NCBI GenBank assembly: GCA_934402125.1
Contig: CAKRTY010000127.1
Coordinates: forward strand, 1-5,343
Reading direction: 5' to 3'
Origin: an uncultured Anaerosacchariphilus sp.
GTDB lineage: Bacteria > Bacillota > Clostridia > Lachnospirales > Lachnospiraceae
DNA: 5,343 bases
Below the pieces are notes generated by a model. That model had not been told where the DNA came from. It was given only the letters and a program-made list of their open reading frames with translations, and did no database searches. Below are positions 1-5,343 of the stretch, piece after piece (position 1 is the stretch's first letter; each line of letters starts with the position of its first letter). Both the position numbers and the translations under genes were made by a program.

Positions 1-615
1 CGCCGCTTCCGTCCGCACCGCTTCACTGTAGGGCTTTTCCGAATTCAGCAGGATCAGAAAGGGCTTCCCCAAGGCCTTTAGCTCTGCTACCGTCCGCTCC
101 TCCGCCTCTATGTAGCTTTCCCTGGGAATATCGCTGAAGGAACCGTCGCAGGTCACTACGATTCCTACGGTAGCGTGTTCGGTGATCACCTTCCGAGTTC
201 CCATTTCCGCCGCCTGGGAAAAGGGAATTTCTTCCTCCCTCCAGGGCGTCTTTACCATACGCTCTGTCCCGTCCTCGATGTGTCCCTCGCAGCCCGGTAC
301 CAGAAAGCCCACGCAGTCAATCATTCGAAGCTTCATTTCCACATCTTCCGAAATCCGCACCGTTGCCGCTTCCTTCGGGATAAATTTGGGCTCTGTCGTC
401 ATGATGGTCTTCCCCGCCGCCGACTGGGGCAGTTCGTCCCGGGCCCTGGTTCTCTCGTGTTCGTCCTCGATTCCCGGCAGTACGCACTGATCCATAAAAT
501 TTTTGATAAAGGTGGATTTTCCGGTGCGCACCGGCCCCACCACCCCCAGATAGATTTCCCCTCCCGTTCTGGTACGGATATCCTGATACAGGTTATATTC
601 GGAACTTTTGTCCAT
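1..615 (-). CDS. spoIVA: Stage IV sporulation protein A (SpoIVA), N-terminal 205 residues, runs off the left edge
   Basis: SpoIVA is the ATPase that polymerises on the outer forespore membrane and forms the base layer of the spore coat. The visible part begins MDKSSEYNLYQDIRTRTGGE and follows the known family closely. It has a Walker A motif GPVRTGKS at residues 27-34, a conserved stretch DELPQSAAGKTIMTTEPKF around 60-78 that includes the TTEP switch-like threonines, a Walker B-like MIDCVG at 98-103 with D100, and GTRKVITEH at 139-147. The frame is open to base 1. The family is usually about 490 residues, so roughly 285 are missing, including the middle and C-terminal domains needed for polymer formation. 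The ATG at 613-615 is preceded by AGGGAAGTGG (623-632) at a suitable distance, which supports this start. A sigma-E-like promoter lies just upstream. The identity is very secure; the truncation is a window-edge effect. Confidence 0.96.
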   Translation of the reverse strand, partial: MDKSSEYNLYQDIRTRTGGEIYLGVVGPVRTGKSTFIKNFMDQCVLPGIEDEHERTRARDELPQSAAGKTIMTTEPKFIPKEAATVRISEDVEMKLRMIDCVGFLVPGCEGHIEDGTERMVKTPWREEEIPFSQAAEMGTRKVITEHATVGIVVTCDGSFSDIPRESYIEAEERTVAELKALGKPFLILLNSEKPYSEAVRTEAA

Positions 616-644
616 AAAAATACCACTTCCCTATATACTGTTTC

Positions 645-673
645 AATATATGCAAGGGGTCATTTTTCTATTC
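645..673 (-). promoter_or_regulatory. Candidate sigma-E-type promoter for spoIVA
   Basis: On the minus strand GAATAGA (667-673) is followed after exactly 14 bases by CATATATT (645-652). The Bacillus sigma-E consensus is about KMATATW, a 14-15 base spacer, then CATACAMT, so the match is 6 of 7 at -35 and 6 of 8 at -10. Transcription would start near 638, leaving a leader of about 22 bases that still contains the ribosome site at 623-632. The -35 box overlaps the TAG stop of the regulator gene upstream. In Bacillus subtilis spoIVA is a mother-cell sigma-E gene, so the site makes biological sense, but AT-rich intergenic DNA gives such matches by chance fairly often. Confidence 0.5.
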
Positions 674-2211
674 TATTTCTGTTCTTCCTCCTGATCCAGA
701 ATCCGGAAGGTCATCATCACATACAAAAGCGTATCGTAATCATTCAGATCCAGCTTCACCAGCTCCTCGATCTTTTCCATTCGGTACAGAAAGGTGCTGC
801 GATGGATAAACAGCTTTTTCGCTGTCTGGACCGCATTCAGCTGGCTTTCCACATAGGTTTTCAGGGTCTCATAATAATCTGTATGGTGCTCCCCGTCAAA
901 CTCCTGAAGCTTCAGGATCTTATCGGAACACACCAGGCGCACCGGAAGCTCGGAGCAGCTCTGCTCCAGCACATAATCCAGGGCCATCTCATCAAAACGG
1001 TAAATCCAGCGATAGGGCTTTCTGCGGCAGCCGATTTCCAGCGCCGCCACTGCCTGACGGTAATAGGCTGCCAGCTCGTCGAATCCGGTAAAGGCGTTGC
1101 TGACTCCGGCCTTCAGGAAGGTGTCCTTCAGGAAATTTACCATTTTCTCCAGAACTTCCTCGATCCCGGTCTCCAGCAGCGTCAGATTTACAAAGATCGC
1201 TATCTTATTTTCATACTGGAAGGCGCAGCTTCCCTCTTTTCCCAGCATGCTTTCCATATGCTTGCAGATAAACCGGACCGTCATGTTGGCCCAGTCCAGA
1301 GAATTCACCTTCAGGCTGACACAGAAATACCGGTGCTCTGCATTCCAGCCAAACTCGGAAAACCATTTTTCCGCGCTTTTGTTATCCCGGCCCGGATTGG
1401 ACAGAATGTCGGAAAGAATCCGATCCAGCCGATGGCCGATTTCCACCTGGGAATCAATCAACCGCGCCAACGCCTGCTGGATATAGGAGGACAGATACTC
1501 CAGAAGCTCGCCGTCATAGGACTTGAAGCGGCTCAGGCTTTCCACCATCATCACCTGGTACACGTACTGGTCGTTTTCAAACAGGTTGACACGCAGGGTT
1601 CTCGCCCCGGTGATATACTCCGGCAGGTAATAGGCGCCCCTCTTTTTTCTCTGGTTCAGGATCCGCCTGCCGTTCTGGTATTCGTCACTGGACTGGATAA
1701 TCGAATCCAGATCCACCAGGCTGGAAAGCTCCTCTCTGGTGTCGATGACACTGGAATAACCGATGACAAAGTAATCCGCTGAGCTTACCACAATGGGATT
1801 CAGAAAAATACGGAAGCTCTCATCCAGAAGCTCCTGTATCGTGTCCGCCTGCTGCGCCAGCTCCTGCAGCCGCTTCTCCCACCGATCATAGTAATCAAAG
1901 ATCCGCTGAATCTCATTGAACAGCACAAAGGGCGAGGTCTCGTCAATCACCTGGAACACCTGTCCGTCATTCTCCGTGTTCCGGGTATGTACCTTGCCGA
2001 TACAGAACAGCACCGACCGCTCCGGAACCACCAGCATTTCCGCCGCTCCCGGCTCCTGCGGGTAAATATAGATTTTGTCCGGCTGCATCTCGTCCCCGTC
2101 CTCGTAAAACAGCACCTGCTCCAGATGCAGTTCCCCGGAAAGCGCCTTTTTATTCTGCAGCCCGAATTTGGATTTTAATTTATCTGCCAGTATGGCAGTG
2201 CTTAATTTCAT
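673..2211 (-). CDS. PucR/CdaR-type transcriptional regulator with C-terminal helix-turn-helix
   Basis: This is a 512-residue predicted cytoplasmic DNA-binding regulator. The C-terminal part, about residues 445-503, is the PucR-type helix-turn-helix: YYETLKTYVESQLNAVQTAK, then a recognition segment with HRSTFLYRMEKIEEL and the typical ending LDLNDYDTLLYVMMTFRIL. A region near 125-160 (LLDESFRIFLNPIVVSSADY) resembles the GAF-like sensor part of these proteins. Residues of about 285-405 resemble the degenerate GGDEF-like domain seen in CdaR/PucR proteins. I do not recognise the first 100 residues. No membrane segment is visible. I chose the ATG at 2209-2211 rather than the in-frame ATG at 2233-2235, because only the former has a ribosome site (AGAGGGGG, 2220-2227) and the latter lies in the loop of an inverted repeat. 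The ligand and targets are unknown. PucR relatives control purine, sugar-acid or amino-acid catabolism, and the position beside folate genes suggests, without proving, a link to one-carbon metabolism. No clear terminator separates it from spoIVA. Confidence 0.88.
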   Translation of the reverse strand: MKLSTAILADKLKSKFGLQNKKALSGELHLEQVLFYEDGDEMQPDKIYIYPQEPGAAEMLVVPERSVLFCIGKVHTRNTENDGQVFQVIDETSPFVLFNEIQRIFDYYDRWEKRLQELAQQADTIQELLDESFRIFLNPIVVSSADYFVIGYSSVIDTREELSSLVDLDSIIQSSDEYQNGRRILNQRKKRGAYYLPEYITGARTLRVNLFENDQYVYQVMMVESLSRFKSYDGELLEYLSSYIQQALARLIDSQVEIGHRLDRILSDILSNPGRDNKSAEKWFSEFGWNAEHRYFCVSLKVNSLDWANMTVRFICKHMESMLGKEGSCAFQYENKIAIFVNLTLLETGIEEVLEKMVNFLKDTFLKAGVSNAFTGFDELAAYYRQAVAALEIGCRRKPYRWIYRFDEMALDYVLEQSCSELPVRLVCSDKILKLQEFDGEHHTDYYETLKTYVESQLNAVQTAKKLFIHRSTFLYRMEKIEELVKLDLNDYDTLLYVMMTFRILDQEEEQK

Positions 2212-2212
2212 A

Positions 2213-2253
2213 AAAAATGCCCCCTCTTCGTACATAGTGTACGAAAAGGAGGC
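2213..2253 (-). terminator. Intrinsic terminator of fchA-folD, overlapping the ribosome site of the regulator gene
   Basis: A near-perfect inverted repeat occupies 2219-2253: 16-base arms around a 3-base centre (2235-2237). On the minus-strand RNA the 5' arm GCCUCCUUUUCGUACA pairs with UGUACGAAGAGGGGGC. The only two departures from Watson-Crick pairing are G-U pairs in this orientation; in the plus orientation they would be C-A mismatches. The arm is followed by AUUUUUU (2212-2218), giving the classical stem plus U-run. It begins 14 bases after the folD stop codon. The 3' arm contains the Shine-Dalgarno sequence of the next gene, and the U-run directly abuts its ATG. Stem, orientation and position together make a terminator role likely; any regulatory use is inference. 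Confidence 0.8.
2220..2227 (-). promoter_or_regulatory. Ribosome binding site that fixes the regulator start at 2211
   Basis: The minus strand reads AGAGGGGG here, with the ATG of the regulator beginning 8 bases downstream of the G-run. The alternative in-frame ATG 24 bases further upstream is preceded by CCTCC-type sequence, the opposite of a Shine-Dalgarno, and so is rejected as a start. In a transcript coming through from folD this site would be paired in the terminator stem. Confidence 0.65.
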
Positions 2254-2264
2254 ATGAAAGTCAA
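2236..2264 (-). promoter_or_regulatory. Candidate housekeeping promoter for the PucR-type regulator, -10 inside a palindrome
   Basis: On the minus strand TTGACT (2259-2264, 5 of 6 to TTGACA) is followed after 17 bases by TACACT (2236-2241, 4 of 6 to TATAAT). The predicted start is near 2229, so the transcript would begin with the right arm of the inverted repeat only and its ribosome site would be unpaired. The -10 box lies in the palindrome TCGTACATAGTGTACGA (2228-2244), an operator-like arrangement that could allow autoregulation or control by another repressor. The spacing and -35 are good; the -10 is mediocre. Confidence 0.5.
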
Positions 2265-2267
2265 CAC

Positions 2268-3119
2268 TTACATATATTTTCTCTTAGCTGCCTCTACTAC
2301 ATGTCCAACCAGCACAGAAGTAGTTACACTTCCTACGCCGCCCGGTACCGGAGTGATAGCGTCTACGATGGGCTCAACCTCTGCGTAAGCTACGTCGCCG
2401 CAAAGCTTGCCCTCTGCATTTACGTTGATTCCAACGTCAATTACAGTCTGGCCCGGAGCCACATAATCCTTGGTTACAACGCCTGCGCGGCCTGCTGCCA
2501 CGATCAGGATATCTGCCTCACGCGCTACGCTGGGCATATCCACAGTCTTGGTGTGGCATACAGTTACGGTTGCGTTCTTCTTGATGAGCATCATAGCTGC
2601 CGGCTTTCCAACAACCAGGGAACGTCCGATCACTACTGCCTTCTTGCCTGTGCAGTCGATTCCGTAATGATCCAGAATCTCCATACATGCCTGCGGTGTA
2701 CAGGGCGGGAAGCCTACTGCCTTGCCAGTAAATACGCCGGACATGGAGCCGTCTGTCATACAGTCTACGTCCTTAGCCGGATCAAGGGCATTCTCGATCT
2801 CTGTCTGGTTCAGGTGCTTCGGAAGCGGACGGAACAGCAGAACGCCGTGAATGTTGTCGTCCTTATTTACCTTATCTACAGCTGCCAGAACCTGCTCCTG
2901 GGTAGCGTCTGCCGGAAGCAGAATCTTCTCACATGCTACGCCCAGAGTCTCACATCTCTTGGTTGCGCCTCTCTCATAGGAAATGTCGCTCTCGTTCTCG
3001 CCTACGCGGATAATTCCCAGTGTGGGGTTTACTCCCTTTGCCTTCAGAGCCTCTACGTCTGCCTTGATACGCTCATTCAGTGCTGCTGTTACTTCTTTTC
3101 CTAATAACTGCTTTGCCAT
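2268..3119 (-). CDS. folD: Methylene-tetrahydrofolate dehydrogenase of the FolD family, probably lacking cyclohydrolase activity
   Basis: FolD enzymes oxidise or reduce 5,10-methylene-THF/methenyl-THF with NAD(P) and usually also hydrolyse methenyl-THF to 10-formyl-THF. The 283-residue length is normal for the family. Visible signatures are IHGVLLFRPLP at 90-100, DPAKDVDC around 113-120 with D119, the Rossmann segment VVIGRSLVVGKP at 162-173, VCHTKT at 187-192 and ITPVPGGVGSVTTSVL near 255-270. The odd point is the catalytic centre. The conserved Y-x-x-x-K motif reads Y48-E-R-G-A52, so the cyclohydrolase lysine (K54 of E. coli, K56 of human MTHFD1) is alanine. The glutamine of the usual VQLPLP motif is F96. 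The aspartate is kept. I infer a dehydrogenase-only enzyme, with cyclohydrolysis left to FchA just upstream. The ATG at 3117-3119 has AGGAAGGA (3129-3136) nine bases before it. R166 and T190 would be compatible with NADP, but cofactor choice is not settled from sequence. Confidence 0.95.
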   Translation of the reverse strand: MAKQLLGKEVTAALNERIKADVEALKAKGVNPTLGIIRVGENESDISYERGATKRCETLGVACEKILLPADATQEQVLAAVDKVNKDDNIHGVLLFRPLPKHLNQTEIENALDPAKDVDCMTDGSMSGVFTGKAVGFPPCTPQACMEILDHYGIDCTGKKAVVIGRSLVVGKPAAMMLIKKNATVTVCHTKTVDMPSVAREADILIVAAGRAGVVTKDYVAPGQTVIDVGINVNAEGKLCGDVAYAEVEPIVDAITPVPGGVGSVTTSVLVGHVVEAAKRKYM

Positions 3120-3142
3120 TTTTCCTATTCCTTCCTTTTATT

Positions 3143-3772
3143 TTATCTCAGTCTTGCGGTTACACTCGCGAAAATGTCGTCCGCAATCTTGGTGTATTTC
3201 TCCAGCATAGCGTCTGCCTTTGCGTTCAGCTCTGCTGCGTACTCCTTGTCCGCCATGGACTTGGTATTGATGAATACGTTCAGGGAAGCTCCCTCCAGAG
3301 CTGCCTTACAGAATGCGGCGCCTACGCCTGCGTCGCTGATCGCCAGAGCGGAACCCTTTGCCGCAAACTCAACGATAAGATCCAGCGCCTCACAGCACTT
3401 CTCCATGATCTCCATGGGTACAGAGCAGGCGTCCTTCAGGACGATCGCCATCACGCGCGCCTTCTCTGCCTTCTCCTCCTCGGTCTCACGGGGCATGCCG
3501 TAAGCCTTTGCCAGGGGCTCGAAAACCTCTGCGTCTCTCTCGATCAGACGAAGGAAATCATTCTGAAGAGCGGTTGCCTTCTCTTTCAGCGCGTACATCT
3601 CTTCTTCTACGTCTGCGTACTTCTTTTTTCCGACGGTCAGGCTGCCTACCATGTTGCCCAGGGCAGTTCCCACTGCGCCTACCAGTGCGGACGCTCCGCC
3701 GCCGCCCGGAACGGGAGCCTTGGAAGCCAGTACCTCTACAAATTCATCACATCTGCTGGTTGAAAATCCCAT
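3143..3772 (-). CDS. fchA: Methenyl-tetrahydrofolate cyclohydrolase, FchA/formiminotransferase-cyclodeaminase family
   Basis: This is a 209-residue protein of the cyclodeaminase/cyclohydrolase family, a small helical cytoplasmic enzyme. Signatures include APVPGGGGASALVGAVGTAL at 19-38, a lysine-rich turn VGKKKY at 47-52, ERDAEVF at 78-84, SVPMEIMEK at 117-125 and ISDAGVGAAF at 145-154. Family members either remove ammonia from formimino-THF (histidine or purine degradation) or interconvert 10-formyl-THF and methenyl-THF. No formiminotransferase or histidine-degradation gene is visible. It sits between fhs and folD, and the adjacent FolD seems to lack its own cyclohydrolase residues, so I favour the cyclohydrolase role. 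The start ATG (3770-3772) has a strong AAAGGAGAA site at 3777-3785. Only 23 bases separate its stop from folD, so the two are probably one transcript. A promoter is proposed directly upstream. Confidence 0.93.
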   Translation of the reverse strand: MGFSTSRCDEFVEVLASKAPVPGGGGASALVGAVGTALGNMVGSLTVGKKKYADVEEEMYALKEKATALQNDFLRLIERDAEVFEPLAKAYGMPRETEEEKAEKARVMAIVLKDACSVPMEIMEKCCEALDLIVEFAAKGSALAISDAGVGAAFCKAALEGASLNVFINTKSMADKEYAAELNAKADAMLEKYTKIADDIFASVTARLR

Positions 3773-3810
3773 ATCGTTCTCCTTTATGTATCAAAATGAT
3801 ATTTCATTTT

Positions 3811-3839
3811 ATTATATCATTGTTTCCCTATGCGCACAA
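3811..3839 (-). promoter_or_regulatory. Candidate promoter of fchA-folD
   Basis: The minus strand carries TTGTGC (3834-3839, 3 of 6 to TTGACA), a 17-base spacer and a perfect TATAAT (3811-3816). Transcription would begin near 3804, giving a leader of about 32 bases with the AAAGGAGAA site at 3777-3785. The weak -35 lies within an inverted repeat at 3835-3872, which suggests control by a bound protein. The leader is too short for a tetrahydrofolate riboswitch, and none of that fold is seen. Confidence 0.62.
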
Positions 3840-3872
3840 GTGGGAAGGGCCAAATGGTCCTTCCCTTTTGTG
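3835..3872. promoter_or_regulatory. 38-bp inverted repeat overlapping the fchA -35 region (operator or hairpin)
   Basis: The core arms GGGAAGGGCC (3842-3851) and GGTCCTTCCC (3856-3865) pair around AAAT. Outer bases CACAAG and TTTGTG extend the pairing with one T-T mismatch. In plus-strand RNA the two imperfect positions are G-U pairs and the core is followed by UUUUGUG, so it would be better as a plus-strand terminator than a minus-strand one. No plus-strand gene ends here. Its overlap with the -35 box makes an operator role equally plausible. The structure is clear; the function is not. Confidence 0.55.
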
Positions 3873-3906
3873 TATATTAAGGTTTATAATGGGTAGCTTA
3901 TTCTAT

Positions 3907-3980
3907 GGAAACGCTGTTCAAGCGTTTCCTGCGCCGGATTTGCGTCGCGAAGCGACAACTTCCTCTGCAAATCCGTGCGC
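3907..3980. repeat. Multi-hairpin extragenic block, REP- or MITE-like in appearance
   Basis: Two adjacent dyads occupy this stretch. GGAAACGCT (3907-3915) and AGCGTTTCC (3921-3929) form a perfect 9-bp stem around GTTCA. Next, GCGC plus CGGATTTGC (3931-3943) pairs with GCAAATCCG plus GCGC (3967-3980), a 13-bp stem with one bulged base (T3976). Its loop contains a third small hairpin, GTCGC-GAA-GCGAC (3944-3956). There is no U-run, so it does not look like a terminator, and no convincing open frame. Such stacked GC-rich palindromes between genes are typical of repeated extragenic elements. Only one copy is in this window, so repetition is not shown. Confidence 0.5.
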
Positions 3981-3995
3981 ATCCTGCGGAGCATT

Positions 3996-4028
3996 TAAGA
4001 AAATACGGATGAAATCCGAATTTTCTTA
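3996..4028 (-). terminator. Probable terminator of fhs, built over its stop codon
   Basis: The minus strand reads TAAGAAAAT, T, CGGAT, TTC, ATCCG, T, ATTTTCTTA. A 5-bp core stem with a 3-base loop is extended, past one T-T mismatch, by nine A/T-rich pairs. The first three bases are the TAA stop of fhs. The A-tract, stem and T-tract order is that of a bidirectional-style intrinsic terminator. The short core makes it weaker than the one after folD, so some readthrough into fchA is possible. Confidence 0.6.
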
Positions 4029-5343
4029 GAACAGACCGCTGATCTTTCCGGTCTCGTCTACATCGATTCTCTCTGCAGCCGGTACCTTCGGCAGACCAGG
4101 CATGGTCATGATTTCGCCGGTCAGCGCTACGATGAAGCCTGCGCCTGCGGAAATCTTCAGGTTACGTACGGTTACCTCGAAGTCCTTCGGAGCGCCCAGC
4201 TTGGTCTGGTCGTCTGTCAGGCTGTACTGTGTCTTAGCTACACAGATCGGGCAGTTACCAAAGCCCATAGCCTCAAGCTCTTTCGCCTGCTTCTGAGCGT
4301 TTGCTGTCAGAACAACTTTCTTGCCACCGTAAATCTTGGTTACGATAGCATTCAGCTTATCCTCAATGCTGGTTCCCTCAAGCTCGTAGGAGAAGGTAAA
4401 CTGGTCGTTCGGCTGCTCACAGAGACGAACAACTTCTTCTGCCAGAGCAACTCCGCCTTCGCCGCCCTTAGCCCATACTTCGGACAGAACTACGTTTACG
4501 CCAAGCTCCTTACACTTCTTCTCTACCAGGTCAAGCTCTGCCTTGGTATCGGTCGGGAATGCGTTGATCGCTACTACGCAGGGAAGCTTGTATACGTTGG
4601 TGATGTTGCTTACATGCTTCAGCAGGTTCGGAAGACCAGCCTCCAGAGCCTCCAGGTTCTCATTGTTCAGGTCTGCCTTCGGAACGCCGCCGTTGTACTT
4701 CAGAGCACGTACAGTCGCTACGATAACAACTGCGTTCGGCTTGATACCTGCCATACGGCACTTGATATCCAGGAACTTCTCAGCACCCAGGTCAGCGCCG
4801 AAGCCTGCCTCTGTGATGGTGTAATCAGCCAGGTTCAGGCACATCTTGGTAGCGGTTACGGAGTTACATCCGTGAGCGATGTTTGCGAACGGTCCGCCGT
4901 GTACGATTGCCGGTACATGCTCCAGAGTCTGTACCAGGTTCGGCTTCAGAGCGTCCTTCAGCAGTGCTGCCATAGCGCCCTGTGCGTTCAGATCGCCAGC
5001 GGTAACCGGCTTCTGCTCGGAAGCCTTTCCGTATGTATATCCGATGATGATTCTTGCAAGTCTTTCCTTCAGGTCTGTGATGTCCTTAGCCAGACACAGA
5101 ACAGCCATGATCTCAGACGCTACTGTGATGTCGTAGCCGTCCTCTCTCGGCATTCCGTTGGTCTTTCCGCCAAGTCCGTCTACTACGTTACGCAGCTGAC
5201 GGGCGTTCATATCTACACATCTTCTCCAGGTAATCTTTCTCGGGTCAATGTGAAGAGCGTTGCCCTGGAAGATATGGTTGTCAATCATTGCTGCGAGCAG
5301 GTTGTTTGCTGCGCCGATTGCGTGGAAGTCGCCGGTGAAGTGA
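4026..5343 (-). CDS. fhs: Formate-tetrahydrofolate ligase, C-terminal ~438 residues, runs off the right edge
   Basis: This enzyme joins formate to tetrahydrofolate using ATP, giving 10-formyl-THF: the entry step of the Wood-Ljungdahl methyl branch and a source of formyl groups for purines. The frame is open to the window end, and the residues before the first internal methionine ([20 protein letters not shown]) are family sequence, so that methionine at 5286-5288 is not the start. Other signatures are [12 protein letters not shown], the [20 protein letters not shown] region, [36 protein letters not shown] and [10 protein letters not shown]. The Phe of AFPTDT and the Trp of EVWAKG are 28 residues apart, as are F384 and W412, which stack on folate in the Moorella enzyme. 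That alignment places the first visible residue near 123 of about 560, so the P-loop region is off the window. The protein ends GKISGLF followed by TAA. The downstream partners fchA and folD use its product. Confidence 0.97.
   Translation of the reverse strand, partial: HFTGDFHAIGAANNLLAAMIDNHIFQGNALHIDPRKITWRRCVDMNARQLRNVVDGLGGKTNGMPREDGYDITVASEIMAVLCLAKDITDLKERLARIIIGYTYGKASEQKPVTAGDLNAQGAMAALLKDALKPNLVQTLEHVPAIVHGGPFANIAHGCNSVTATKMCLNLADYTITEAGFGADLGAEKFLDIKCRMAGIKPNAVVIVATVRALKYNGGVPKADLNNENLEALEAGLPNLLKHVSNITNVYKLPCVVAINAFPTDTKAELDLVEKKCKELGVNVVLSEVWAKGGEGGVALAEEVVRLCEQPNDQFTFSYELEGTSIEDKLNAIVTKIYGGKKVVLTANAQKQAKELEAMGFGNCPICVAKTQYSLTDDQTKLGAPKDFEVTVRNLKISAGAGFIVALTGEIMTMPGLPKVPAAERIDVDETGKISGLF

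Noticed and set aside
175..1782. A 535-codon open frame on the plus strand
   Set aside because: It lies antisense to both spoIVA and the PucR-type regulator, whose proteins are clearly family members. Its translation is rich in His, Gln and Leu with no recognisable domain, as expected for an antisense shadow.
2212..2235. In-frame upstream ATG adding eight residues (MYEEGAFF) to the regulator
   Set aside because: No ribosome site precedes it, it lies at the centre of an inverted repeat, and it is upstream of the predicted transcription start.
2301..3104. A 267-codon plus-strand open frame antisense to folD
   Set aside because: Its protein is Cys/Tyr/Ser-rich and low in family resemblance, and folD on the other strand is unmistakable. 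It also lacks a Shine-Dalgarno.
3080..3763. A 227-codon plus-strand open frame antisense to fchA with a hydrophobic start
   Set aside because: The leucine-rich N-terminus comes from the complement of the folD start and leader. fchA is a strong family match in the opposite strand, so this is a shadow.
3883..3911. A second possible minus-strand promoter, TTTCCA-17-TATAAA
   Set aside because: The -35 falls in the perfect hairpin at 3907-3929 and the match is weaker than the TATAAT promoter closer to fchA. It is kept only as an alternative.
3907..3980. CRISPR array or short tandem repeats
   Set aside because: The repeats are inverted, not direct, and there is no regular repeat-spacer periodicity.
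3773..4025. Tetrahydrofolate riboswitch or other structured leader before fchA
   Set aside because: The predicted leader is about 32 bases and I see none of the conserved riboswitch core. The hairpins present lie upstream of the promoter.

Overview
The window comes from a spore-forming anaerobic Firmicute, most likely a Lachnospiraceae member with acetogen-like folate metabolism (Blautia or a relative; inferred from protein content, not tested by search). The support is a recognisable SpoIVA coat ATPase, a separate FchA-type cyclohydrolase beside Fhs and FolD, and clean Gram-positive Shine-Dalgarno sites. Every gene I can support is on the minus strand, so the map reads from right to left.

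Layout in transcription order: (1) fhs, formate-tetrahydrofolate ligase, runs off the right edge. Its stop codon lies in an AT-rich hairpin that looks like its terminator. (2) A 253-bp intergenic region holds a multi-hairpin, REP-like block, then a 38-bp inverted repeat overlapping the -35 box of a candidate promoter with a perfect TATAAT. (3) fchA and folD are 23 bp apart and look cotranscribed. (4) A compact 51-bp junction after folD carries an inverted repeat that can act as terminator, operator-like palindrome and ribosome-site mask, together with a candidate promoter for the next gene. (5) A PucR/CdaR-type transcriptional regulator. (6) A 57-bp gap with a sigma-E-like promoter. (7) spoIVA, which runs off the left edge.

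Fhs, FchA and FolD carry out successive steps of the methyl branch of one-carbon metabolism: formate to formyl-THF, to methenyl-THF, to methylene-THF. The FolD appears to lack the residues of the classical cyclohydrolase centre: the family's lysine is A52 and its glutamine is F96. That makes it a probable dehydrogenase-only enzyme and explains why a dedicated cyclohydrolase, FchA, sits immediately upstream. This pairing and the layered folD/regulator junction are the two observations most worth following. I saw no CRISPR array, RNA gene, insertion sequence or phage gene, and no clearly new system of the defence or mobile-element kind.
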